Assembly (NCBI GenBank): GCA_001683735.1
Contig: LUGG01000024.1
Coordinates: 434,001 to 498,000, forward strand
Origin: Grifola frondosa
Lineage: Eukaryota > Basidiomycota > Agaricomycetes > Polyporales > Grifolaceae
Reading direction: 5' to 3'
DNA: 64,000 bases
Shown piece after piece: positions 50,760 to 60,467 of the stretch (position 1 is its first letter; each line of letters starts with the position of its first letter). The notes beneath the pieces are model-generated. The model was not told the DNA's origin and searched no databases. It worked only from the letters and a program-made list of their open reading frames with translations. Both the position numbers and the translations under genes were made by a program.

Positions 50760-51117
50760 CCTGAAGGATGGAGCTGAAGTCAAATTGTATGACTCCAGAG
50801 CTTCTCATCATATGTCGCCATACTGTCACCACTTTATCAACTTTGAACCTATCCCTCCAAGACCCATCAGCACTGCCGACAATCATTCATTCAAAGCCAT
50901 CAGGAAGGGTGACATGTACATCACCATCCCAAATGGTGACAGCTCGAGTCGGATCTTGCTGGGCGATGTGCTGTATGCACCCACAATGGGCATTACACTT
51001 GTGTTGGTCAGCCACATTGCAGCAGCGGGCTGTTTGGTGACTTTCCATGATCAAATCTGTCACATTGCAGACCCTTTGCGTAAGCTGCTCGGAGAGATCT
51101 GTAAGAGTCAAAAGTGA
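50760..51117 (+). pseudogene. copia protease
   Basis: Reads KLYDSRASHHMSPYCHHF and later ILLGDVLYAPTMGITLVLVS. The position of the aspartic protease signature D-S-G-A is D-S-R-A, so the catalytic Gly is replaced and the enzyme would be inactive. Downstream the frame runs into an insertion at about 51,118. Confidence 0.7.
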
Positions 51118-51470
51118 ATGCTGGGGTGCCAGGAGCACACTCAATAGAACAAGACACTGGAGTCCATGTTGAGCTGCTATGTACATGATATTGAGAGAAC
51201 ATACTATGCACCTGGAGTCTGTGTTGAGCTGCTAAGGAGAACAGCAGAGGACGGACTCCGGAGATGCTATGGAGCGAAATGTAAACAGAAGTAAATAGAA
51301 AAGTGGCACAAACTGTGGCTGAAGAATAAAGACATAGTGGAGCAGTGAATAACGAAGATATGGCTCTGTAAATGTAACACGATATAGCTAGGAAAGGGCA
51401 CAATAAGTGACTGCAATGAAAAGTGAAAATACGAAAGAGAGAGAGATGAAATCATACAACTAACAAGATC
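51118..51470. mobile_element. about 350-bp insertion in copia pol
   Basis: It separates GEICKSQ (protease end) from GLYHVYHPP (integrase start), which should be adjacent. The edges read gtcaaaagtg and atcaaagtgt, a possible short target duplication. An internal direct repeat ctggagtc...gttgagctgct occurs twice. Class unknown. Confidence 0.5.
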
Positions 51471-51519
51471 AAAGTGTCGGGAGGACTTTATCATGTATAT
51501 CACCCTCCTACTGGCAAGT

Positions 51520-52420
51520 TTGCAGGATGAGCCAAAGTCACAGTTTCCATCGATGAATTACATCAACAGCTTGGCCATATTGCTTATGATGTAGCCCGAA
51601 CCATGGTTGCTAAGGGCCTAGTCACCGGTATTGAACTTGATGAGTCAAGTGTATCCATGATGTGCGAGTCTTGTGAGCATGCCAAGACGATGCAAAAACC
51701 AATTCAGAAGGTCCACGAGGCAGCTGGTGATGAGGTCCACTCTGATTTTGGGGCCCTGCACCCATGGAGACGCTAGGTGGGTGCCACTACTACTCCAGCT
51801 TCATGGACGGGCACAGTTGCTATTTGCACCTGTACCTTTAGTGCACCAAGGACGAGACTTTTCAACTCCTATAGAAATTTGAGGCTTGGATGGCGATGCA
51901 GCACAGCACCAAGATCAAGTGTTTGCACACTGATCGAGATGGCGAGTACCTAAGCACTGAGTTTAGTGAATACCTCACGAAACAAGGCACAGAGAAGTGA
52001 CTTACGATGCATGACACACTGCAGTACAATGGCATAGTGGAGCACCTGAACAGGATGACACTTGCACATATTCGGGCCATGCTGCATGACAGCAGTCTGC
52101 CGAAGTTCCTATGGGGAGAAGCAGCTCAGCACACAATCTACCTCAAAAACTGTATGCTCACTTGTGTTCTTGTTGACAAGATGCCATACAAAGTTATGCA
52201 TGGCGCAAAACCTGATGTCTCAAACTTGCATCCATGGGGTTGTGAGATTCGTGTCCACACGTCAAATGGTTTGAAGCTGGATGCAGGATCATCAGTTGCA
52301 CGCTGGGTGGGTTTCGACGAAGCTAGTCATGCTCACTGAATTTATTGGTCTGAGTGCTGAACTGTCACAGTCGAGCACAATGTTCATTTCAATGTTGATG
52401 GTGCCATCAAAGTGCCACTC
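51520..52420 (+). pseudogene. copia integrase
   Basis: Zinc-binding part: VSIDELHQQLGHIAYDVART and MMCESCEHAKT (H...H...C-x2-C). Catalytic core pieces: DEVHSDFG, TPASWTGT and, at 52,007, LQYNGIVEHLNRMTLAHIRA with the final E of the DDE triad. Stops and frame changes are frequent. Confidence 0.7.
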
Positions 52421-52749
52421 AAGGGGGAGTGGACTGGCGCTGCAGACGTCAAGCAGGTGCCTTTGCCAAATGCACCACCTGCCGCTTTGCATAAGACAAC
52501 TGTCAAGCAGGTTCCTGATGAGGAAACTCACCTGAAAGGCCCAGACTTCTTGGGGAAGGAGTTTGAGGTCATTCGGAGGGCAGAAGCCAGCATGTTCACA
52601 AAGAATCTGATTATGCACATTGACTTTGAACGGGTGAGGGATCCACAAGTGCATGTCCGAGCGATCTGAAGCTGTCAAGAGATCTTCAGGCTGGTGTGCT
52701 GAAACCAGTTCTTGAGCAAGTTGCTGAGGATAGAGAGGATGAGTGAGAG

Positions 52750-54280
52750 ATGGTGAGCATTGAGGACATAGCGATGGTGGTGGTGATTGGGCATGCAGAA
52801 GAGATCAAACCAACTGACGAGGAAGCCAAGAAGTGCCCTGACTGGCCAAAATGGGAAGAGGCAATTCGGGCAGAGCTGAAGAGTTTGACCAAAAATGGAA
52901 CTTGGGTGGTCGTTGAGCATCCCAGCGATGGAAACATTGTCAACTTGAAGTGGGTCCTCTGCATCAAGAAGAACTCTGCCAGCGAGATCGACAAGTACAA
53001 GGCTCATCTTGTCATGTGCAGATTTACTCAGATTCATGGTATCAACTACTATGAAACTTTCACACCTGTTGCTAAACTCACTTCTTTTCATCTCATTCTT
53101 GCTATTGCAGCTCGAAATGGCTGGCCAGCGGAATCCTTTGACTTTAAAGTGCTTATCTCAACTCAGTTCTAGACAACGATAAGGTTGTCTACCTCGAGCA
53201 GCCACCAGATCACCCCTTTGCAGACCACCAAAAATATATGCTATGGTTGCTGAAGGCATTGTATGGGCTGAAGTAGGGCAGGCGCAAATGGTACGAGACC
53301 CTTTGCACTGCACTTGCTGACTTGGGCTTTCAACGTGCAGAGTCCAATTACAGCATGTTCTTCATGCGTGTTGGGTCAAATCTGGTCATCCTCGCAATTC
53401 ACATTGATAACTGCCTCATCACTGTCAGCTCGGTCAAGCTTCTTGAGGAGTACAAGGAGTGCATCGGTGCAGTGTACAGGATGACCAATTTCATTAGCAA
53501 AATCTCAATTTGACTTATCATACTTTTTCCTCTTAAACTAATCCTTATGAACTTACTTTTTAGGTCTTATATATCTTTTTCTTCTGAATTAAGAACAAAA
53601 AGAGCAATTAAGAGATAAAAGCGATCTCATAAGGGTTTTTATAAGTGCATTCAAGAGCAATTAAGGGACAAAAAGTATGATAAGTTAAATTGAGATTTTG
53701 CTGATGATCAGAGTCACCCGTGACCTCAAAAGAACGAACCCTCGTGCTCTCCCAACATTCCTACATTGACGCTATTCTCACCGGCTACAATTTTGACGAT
53801 CTGAAGCCAGTCTTGATGCCTATGGACTCAAATATACAGCTCTCGAAGTCCCAGAGCCCGGAGAGCACCATGGACATTGCGCACATGCAGTGCATTCCAT
53901 ACCGGGAAGCTGTAGACTCACTCATGTATGCTGCAATGGGGATGCGACCAGACATCATATTTGCCATATCGATGCTCACGCAATTCTCACAGAATCTGGG
54001 CTGGCCACACTGGGAGGCCATCAAATGCATTTTTAGGTATCTTCTTGGCACAAAGAACCTAAGCTTGATCTATGGGGGAGTTCAGCAGGGTCTAGTGGGG
54101 TTTGTGGATGTGGACAATGCATCGCAGGATTATCATCATGCAATCTCGGGGTATGTTTTCTTGATTGATGGTGGCATGGTTTCTTGGTCATTGAAGAAGC
54201 AAGAGCTCATCACGCTCTCGACGATGGAGGCAGAGTATGTTGCCATGATGCACGCTATGAAGGAGGCCATGTGGATCTGA
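52750..54280 (+). pseudogene. copia reverse transcriptase and RNase H
   Basis: RT fingers and palm: KCPDWPKWEEAIRAELKSL, VNLKWVLCIKKN, FTPVAKLTSFHLILAIAAR. The active-site loop reads AIHIDNCLI instead of the usual HVDDC, so the second catalytic Asp is Asn. A MITE at 53,492-53,706 then interrupts the gene. After it come the RT end (LSQHSYIDAILTGYNFDDLK) and RNase H (GLVGFVDVDNASQDYHHAIS; LITLSTMEAEYVAMMHAMKE). Confidence 0.75.
53492..53706. mobile_element. CATCAG-end MITE, subfamily 1
   Basis: 215 bp, ends CATTAGCAAAATCTCAATTTG and, inverted, CATCAGCAAAATCTCAATTT. Closely related to 25,025-25,238. Inserted between RT and RNase H. Confidence 0.8.
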
Positions 54281-54562
54281 CGTCTCATCAGTGAGGTCTA
54301 TTGTCCTCTTCTTCACCCTACCACACTCCACAGTGACAGCCAATCGGTGATCGTGCTCATGCAGGATGGCTCATTTCATGCATGCATGAAACACATCGAT
54401 ATTCACTACCATTACATCCGGTACATTATTGAGGCAGGCTCTATTTAACTTATTTACTGCCCTACTGATGACATGACCATGGACACACTGACCAAGGCAC
54501 TCCCGAGCACCAAGGTCAAGCACTTTGCCGCTGTGATGGGACTTGCTAGAGTTTGAGGGGGA

Positions 54563-54656
54563 TGTTGGAGGGCAAACTGAGCACGACATTGCGACACCGT
54601 GTAACAGACAGACTTTCGTTATCATAAGTTTCTTTTCTTTGTTATCTTATTTAGAC
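54563..54656 (+). repeat. copia 3' LTR, left piece
   Basis: 94 bp from TGTTGGAGGGCAAACTGAGC to ttatttagac. It continues at 57,847 after the insertion. Confidence 0.8.
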
Positions 54657-55050
54657 CATCACCAAAAAGTCCAAAGTCTGGTGGACGTTGCACCGTCCGG
54701 CCAGACACGTGCAATCTGGCCAGGGAGGCCACGAGGCTACCAGACTGCGCGGGTCTTGCCAGATAGGGCAAGCGCCCAGCAGAGCGTGCAGCAGGTCGCG
54801 TCGGTCCTGCACATGTAGGTACTCTCTTGCATAGCAGTTGAAGTACCTTGTAATGTTATGGTATAGTGTGCATCCGATTGTAATAAACTATTTTTCGCTG
54901 TGTCTAACTACAAAAATGAGGGGTTCAGGCTTGATCAAATCGGGGCATGGACCTTCTAAATTAGGCGCTTACCTCTCTTATTCGCAACGTTAACGTTGAA
55001 CGTTTTCGGTGTTTTCTTAAGACGTCACGCTTCCTCTCGATCTTGGCCCT

Positions 55051-55056
55051 TATAAA
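55051..55056 (+). promoter_or_regulatory. TATA box of the captured gene
   Basis: TATAAA in cccttataaaaagtacctcc, shortly before the first ATG (55,078) of the carried gene. Confidence 0.45.
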
Positions 55057-55077
55057 AAGTACCTCCCACCTGCAAAT

Positions 55078-57436
55078 GGACTTCATCTTTTCTTTCCCCG
55101 GATGTCTCACCATGAGCCTTTCAATCTCGAGTCTACTCTCTCGCTCCGAGTCTTCTGACTGGACGCGCATATATCGACCTCTAGCAGACCAAAACACGCC
55201 TTCTCGCTCCCTGACCTGTTTATCCACCTCAAGCTCTTCTTCATCTAGACCACTGCGGACTTCCTCGTACCTGGTATGCTATACGTTTTTCCTTCTGCTT
55301 CCGCTTGTCGTGATATGCTTTACAGTGACGGACCCGTACAGGTGCATCGCGCGCTCGGTCTTCGAGCCGCGCATCGCGCTTGGATTTGCGGAGTATTTCA
55401 GGGGTCGGACGTTGCGCTGGTGAACCGCGAGTAACGAGTGGCCGCGTCGCAGTCCAACGGCACCACCAACGCTCGCTTTCCGCAGTCTCGATACTCGCCG
55501 GCCCTGCACCCTACAATGCGCCCGTCTTTATCTCCCCGCCACGCAGCGCACACGTGCCGCGGCCCTCTGTGCCTGTGTCCATCGCATCCGCGGCGCTCGT
55601 GCGGCCGTTGCACTCGAACTTGCACGCGAACACTTTTGCGTTCACGCCGGGTGCTGCAGGTGATATCCCGCCAAGCGTATACGATGGCCTTGTGTCACGC
55701 GCGTCGACGTCCGAGCTGCACAGCCCCCGTGCGTCCTCGCCCGAGTTCGACGACGAGTACGACTTTGGTCATGACTCGGATGACGACAGCGGTGAGTACT
55801 CACTCGGACAATACTACGCGTCGGCGGGCGCGGGAGGCATGGGCTATGGAGTGGAGGTGAAGGCAGCGATGGATGGGGTGCCAGGTGCCAGTAGGAGTAA
55901 TGCGCTCGCGTGGACTGGGTGGCGGGCAATGCTGCATGAGCCGCACGTCGCCGTCCACGGAGGGTGTACATCGCACAGGAACGAGGTGCCGCAGGAGTGC
56001 AGGGCAGAGGTAGAGCGCATTTTCTTCGAGTTTCTCCGGCAGACGTGTTCCAACCGTGAGTTCAATTTATTTTGTTTCCCCCGGGTTGTGAGGCTTAGTG
56101 GGGGCATTGCAGTTGATGCGACTGAAAGTAAGGGCGAGTCCATACACCAGATGCTCATGGCAAAGAATATGCAGCGACTAGACGAATCTCCCGACTTCTG
56201 CCCGTTCAACTTTCGCGCGGAATAGCATGACTGATTTAGGCTGCGTCCAGCGTGCGCGCCAGGGTTACGCAGAAGAGAAAATGCCCATGAAGAAGGTATC
56301 CGCAGCTTTTTTTCGTGCATATATGCATGCTCACACCGCGAGTCGCAGATTCGTAACTTTCTATGGAACCAACCTAGCGCTGTGTCGTCATGCGGGCAGC
56401 ATGTACTGCTTCATCGACCCGTCACGCATCGTCCCTGGTACGCCCTTCGTTGTCGTTGGGACGGGGAGCTGGCTGACCTAAGGTGCGTATACTGCTTCTT
56501 CCTCCTTCAAACTAACTTCCTGCTCATCGAGCACAGTGCGTCGGCCGTCGAGCGCTGTATATTCAGCTCTCAAGATGACCGCCTTGACGACCTGCGGCTT
56601 CCCGCCGCCATCCCATGCACGTCCGTGACCACGGGCATATGCACAGTCGGTCATAGGTATGTGCGCCGGGTTCTCATCGCTTTCTCCCTGCTTGTACTCA
56701 TCCCTGTCTCGGCGTATGGCTTGCAGACATCCGAGCTTGCTCTGTGTAATCTGCGGCACACGTTCCGCCATCCTATTCATTGTCTCCACCTACCAGGCAG
56801 GCATTCTGCCTGAATCCTCTTCGTCGCGCCACCACACTTCGGGTCCCAGTGCACTCTCCGCGCTCGACGATGCCCGAGCCTGCATGCTCATTCCATAACC
56901 AGCTAAGTGTCTTCTTCTACCTCTCATCCTGAAAGTGATCCTCTCATGATCATGGTGCCCTATGCCGTACATCTCTAGGTTCAACGAGCAGGGCAAGAAG
57001 TCGAAATCAAAGGGCAATCACATCGGGCATGTGGATGCAAAAAGGATCGAAGGCGGCACATGGGACTTCCGCCCGTTCCAGCGGAAGCTGGCCGGCACAC
57101 CCCCTGGAATGGTGTACACTGCGCTTCGGTGGGCGTGGACGCCGCACATCTGGGATCCACAAGCATCACGTGCCAATCTACCCATCAAGTATAGCTCACT
57201 CTTGCTCCCATCTGGGCTGTCTTGGAAGGATGACTGCCTGTCTGGTGTGCCACCGCCCAATGCGTAGAGCTGCGACGTCAGGTGGAAGCTTAGGTCTGTC
57301 GCTCACTCTCATCCCTATATGCTGCTTTTCACACTGTCTTTTAGTTCATGAAGAGGTCTTCGTGCACACCATCCATGTCATGATTGTGCCCATGGTGAAT
57401 GTCGACTCCTCGTTAACTCCATCATGGCTAGGTTAG
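55078..57436 (+). pseudogene. captured host-type gene, He_PIG-like C-terminus
   Basis: Starts near MDFIFSFPGC. An N-terminal part with a membrane segment (SYLVCYTFFLLLPLVVICF) is followed by a Ser/Pro-rich acidic linker (SPEFDDEYDFGHDSDDDSG). The conserved part runs ECRAEVERIFFEFLRQTCSN, an intron (gtgagt...cattgcag), DATESKGESIHQMLMAKNMQ, KMPMKK, another intron, and IRNFLWNQP. After a 590-bp interruption it continues PYISRFNEQGKKSKSKGNHI, RPFQRKLAGTPPGMVY, GLSWKDDCLSGVPPPNA and, after the last intron, EEVFVHTIHVMIVP to the stop. I recognise this as a hypothetical protein family of Agaricomycetes; the LSWKD..LSG.P piece resembles a putative Ig (He_PIG) repeat. Frame breaks and a TAG at 57,265 (probably CAG once) make it non-functional. 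Confidence 0.55.
56375..56963 (+). other. second gene fragment inside the captured gene
   Basis: Between the codons for IRNFLWNQP and PYISRF lies about 590 bp that is too long for a local intron. It contains coding-looking pieces with its own intron (gtatgt...ttgcag at about 56,656-56,727), such as VVVGTGSWLT and RSAILFIVSTYQAGILPE. It may be a fragment of an unrelated gene. Confidence 0.35.
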
Positions 57437-57846
57437 GGGGATTCCTAATTATCATACATTACTTATTTTAGTTGTAATTTGCGAACTTGAATAAAATATA
57501 CTGTTTGAAGCAAACAATATTGGAAGACCGGACTACATAGTGTCTGGCAACGCCGGCAAGGTAACGCCAGATGGGCACCGAGTCGTCTGGTAAGATAGCA
57601 GGTCTTGCCCGATATGTATGGGTGCCTGGCCCTATCCTATCAGACGAATAGTGACGACTTGGACGGGCCGGCCTCCGGTTGCAGGCCTCCGGGCACATGG
57701 TGCACGGTCTGGCACTGTCTGGCGACTCTTGCCAAGCGGCAAGTGTGCATTGCCGGGTCAGGTAAGAAAATATATTTAGTGCACCGGATTGGGGCCGGTG
57801 CACGCTCATGTACGGTACGCTCAGCCTCGGAGTTTTTGCTGATGAC

Positions 57847-58159
57847 ATTGTCGCTACTGAATGCCTGGGCAGCATAGCTAGCACATCATTCCTTTCTATT
57901 TTCATATAACCCATTCCCGACTGCTTCTGCTCGTTACTACCTATGTACTCGTAGCTATATAACCCTCTCCTCGTTGCACCTGATACCTCAGTTACTTGCA
58001 GAGACACTGACTGAGGTATGTGTATCCCTTCATTTATCATTCACTCTTTACTTATAGACTCTTTCATGTAGCTGCATGTAACCTTCATTAGATAGCTACA
58101 TACATTAATCTATCAGTCACTTGCAGAGACACTGACTGAGCCGCATGTAACCTTCGTTA
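57847..58159 (+). repeat. copia 3' LTR, right piece
   Basis: 313 bp from attgtcgctactgaatgcc to ccttcgtta, followed by the CTTTA target duplication. Confidence 0.8.
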
Positions 58160-58169
58160 CTTTATACCT

Positions 58170-58430
58170 GTTGCTCAGTCAGAATTTTAGTAGGAACAAT
58201 TACGAGGGCAATTTTAGATAATCTTTTGCATTGGGAGACCAGAAGAGGAGCACAAAGAATGACAGTTTTGCCCAAGCCAGGGGCAATAACAAGAAAGAGG
58301 TTCTTGCCAGCAATGAGATCCAGGCCATGATCCAGTTGGAACAGTCAGATGGTCAAAATGTGACATTTATCATGCAATAGATTCTCGAGAGTGTCTCGAG
58401 GGCATTCAGCCATGAAATACAGTATAGTAC
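58170..58430 (-). pseudogene. helicase fragment with Walker A motif
   Basis: The minus strand reads LFQLDHGLDLIAGKNLF, then VIAPGLGKTVIL (P-loop), then KIALVIVPTKILTEQQ (motif Ia), uninterrupted for about 55 residues and ending at a gtataa donor. An upstream piece reads FMAECPRDTLENLLHDK. This is the N-terminal part of an SF2/RecQ-like helicase of the kind amplified in Agaricomycetes. The remaining motifs are absent here. Confidence 0.55.
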
Positions 58431-58527
58431 ATGTCAGTGGCGGAGAGTACAGCTGCCGACATGTCTTGCCTCCCTCACGTCGCGATCAGGTGATCGACTT
58501 GCTGCCGGCACATTGAAACTCAGTGTT

Positions 58528-59184
58528 TAGTGTTCAGTGTGAAACTCGGATGTAAGTTACAAATAATTATTTACATGTAACTTACATGTAAATAACATGT
58601 TTTAAACATACCCGCTGAAAATCCTATGTAAGTTATGTAGAAAACGAATGATCACGTGGCCATCCCAAAACAAGGCTACGCTGCGGCACGATGCTTGTTC
58701 GCGACAACGAGACATTCGCAAAAATGGCGAACACTAACTTGAAGGACAATTAATGTTGGTTTGAGCGACGTCCACTGAGGTGGCTGCGCCCGGGAAACTC
58801 CGGTAGCTGCGATAACCAAATGTTGTCGCATCTTTTATTATTTCACATGTACACTTACACCACACCGAAATATCATCATCCTTCCTTTGCTCCATCCCGC
58901 ACTAATATTAACGCAAAATGTATGATGGGTCTGGCAATGAGGGGTTGGGCCGGGTTCCAATATTGTAATTGTATGTAGCATACAATAATTCAAATGTTTT
59001 CCGACGACTTTTTCGTGTCTTGACTCTTTTCGAAATTGAAATGTATTCTGAGTCATCACGTGACATATTTGGGCCACGTGATATATGTAAAAAACGTTTG
59101 AAACGTTTGAAACGACGGGGATTTTTGAGGGACTTTCTTACCTACTGTAAAAAAACACCCGCTTGAGTTTCACACCGAACACTA
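58528..59184. mobile_element. 657-bp TIR element, TA-flanked
   Basis: Left end TAGTGTTCAGTGTGAAACTC and inverted right end TAGTGTTCGGTGTGAAACTC. TA at each edge suits a Tc1/mariner-type target duplication. The interior is AT-rich and non-coding with palindromic ttacatgtaa words. Confidence 0.7.
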
Positions 59185-59295
59185 TCAGTGTTCCCACGGG
59201 GCCCTCTCAGTGGCCTCTCACATGACGTTCGAGCCTACCCCCGCACCTCGTTCCGCTCGACCTGACCCTACAACTTTCGCAGTGATGAAATAAGG

Positions 59296-59974
59296 CTAGA
59301 CTGGGTGCAGTGAAGTACATTTTGTGGAGCGTTTTCTCCCAGTATGCTCAGTTATAGCATTTGTCCACCCGTTTAGTCTATGCTTGAGTTTTATCTTGGG
59401 ATTCTGTGGCACTGGTTGCAGTTGATAGCCGTCTCTTGGATTCCTGCTTACTTGAATTAAGTTGTGCGCACGCATGCTGTAGCCACTGAAACACACCGCA
59501 CGACAGATGACGCAATGGCTTGGATGTTGGTGGCTCTCGTAATCGAAGCTGGAACATACTTTTGTGCCATCTGCGAGGGCCGGCCCGTACGTGCCAATCT
59601 TATTGATGTATGTGGCATGTTGTGAACGTAATTTCTCACAGGATGTACTTACTCGGCACTCAATACTCAGCTTCGCAGATGGGTCAATGCTCATATTGAC
59701 AGTCAAATCACAACTCGAGCATTCTTTCGCAGATGTCTCTGTCACCTCATCTTGATGCAATGCTGCTCGGTCGCCGCTCGGCAATTCGCGTCTCTAATAA
59801 GTATGCCACACAGATAGCGAATCCGACGTTGTCGTGCATTTTGTGAAACACGTACTTCAACTCATGGGTACTGAAACACTTAACGTCGAGCTTAGATACT
59901 TTTGAACGAAGATGTTCTCGAAGACATTCTCTCTGCCGTGCTTGTGTCGGGCCTCGTCGACCGCCTGGACTCAT
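59296..59974 (-). CDS. unrecognised Cys-rich protein
   Basis: ATG at 59,974 (MSPGGRRGPTQARQRECLRE). The first frame continues THELKYVFHKMHDNVGFAIC. After a frame change that may be an intron or indel near 59,770 it reads VTETSAKECSSCDLTVNMSI. A 57-nt intron-like block (gtaagt...aataag, about 59,650-59,594) is in phase and can be removed. Then KVCSSFDYES and HCVICRAVCFSGYSMRAHNL carry C-x2-C pairs that could bind zinc. No family recognised; the 3' end is uncertain. Confidence 0.35.
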
Positions 59975-60379
59975 TCTGTACCGAGACGCTTGCTTGGCCT
60001 GTGAGTACCTGAGGATTCCTTCACGATGTCATTTCCGAATTGACTGATAGTTGTTTGACGAGATCGAGAAATACCCCGTCGAAATGGCGATGCCAAGTCC
60101 CAGCTAGGATACATAGACTTGATTCGCCAAGGGTCGAAGATTAGTCTGTGGCGCCCCGATTGCGAGTGGTGAGAGAGATTCTGAGTCTGTTGGTGCGTGT
60201 GGATTTGTGTGCCTAAAACGAAAGGCAGCGTCTGTAGCAGGGGATGTGCGGCCAATGGGGTCGGTGGTAGAGCGTGAGGAAACTGGATGGAAGCTGCCAC
60301 TCTGGAGAATTTTGGATAATTTGACCTGAGGTCACCTGGGCGCAGGATTGGCTACATTCGGCCCGCTGTTGATGAACGA

Positions 60380-60385
60380 TATAAA
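60380..60385 (+). promoter_or_regulatory. TATA box of transporter copy B
   Basis: TATAAA in the context conserved with copy A, 83 bp before the ATG. Confidence 0.6.
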
Positions 60386-60467
60386 ACGTCCATTGCTCCT
60401 TCGCGTTCTCCAACTTCTCGAGGCTCACTCCTTGTAATCGCATCCACACCTATCTTGCCACATCACC

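Larger units (their letters stand above)
54657..57844 (+). mobile_element. gene-carrying CATCAC/CATCAG TIR transposon (Pack-type)
   Basis: 3,188 bp, left end CATCACCAAAAAGTCC, right end (inverted) CATCAGCAAAAACTCC. AC on both sides is a 2-bp target duplication, confirmed by the uninterrupted 5' LTR (tttagacattg). Subterminal DNA on both sides is rich in tctggc/gccaga words. No transposase was seen. It carries an intron-containing host-type gene with promoter and 3' end, plus an unrelated coding-like block. The termini match the small MITEs at 25,025, 28,724, 45,172 and 53,492. Confidence 0.75.
49065..58159 (+). mobile_element. Ty1/copia LTR retrotransposon, dead, with nested insertions
   Basis: The target duplication CTTTA lies at 49,060-49,064 and 58,160-58,164. 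The LTRs are 407 bp each. Right after the 5' LTR, ggttatgagccc is complementary to the anticodon arm of initiator tRNA-Met, a half-tRNA primer site. The 3' LTR is preceded by the purine tract gagggggA. The frame order is gag with CCHC knuckle, protease, integrase, reverse transcriptase, RNase H, which is copia order. All frames are interrupted. Insertions are a block at about 51,118-51,470, a MITE at 53,492-53,706 and a 3.19-kb TIR element in the 3' LTR. Confidence 0.85.

Noticed and set aside
57468..58040. Minus-strand frame of 190 codons
   Set aside because: It runs antisense through the TIR end and the copia LTR and has no protein-like composition.
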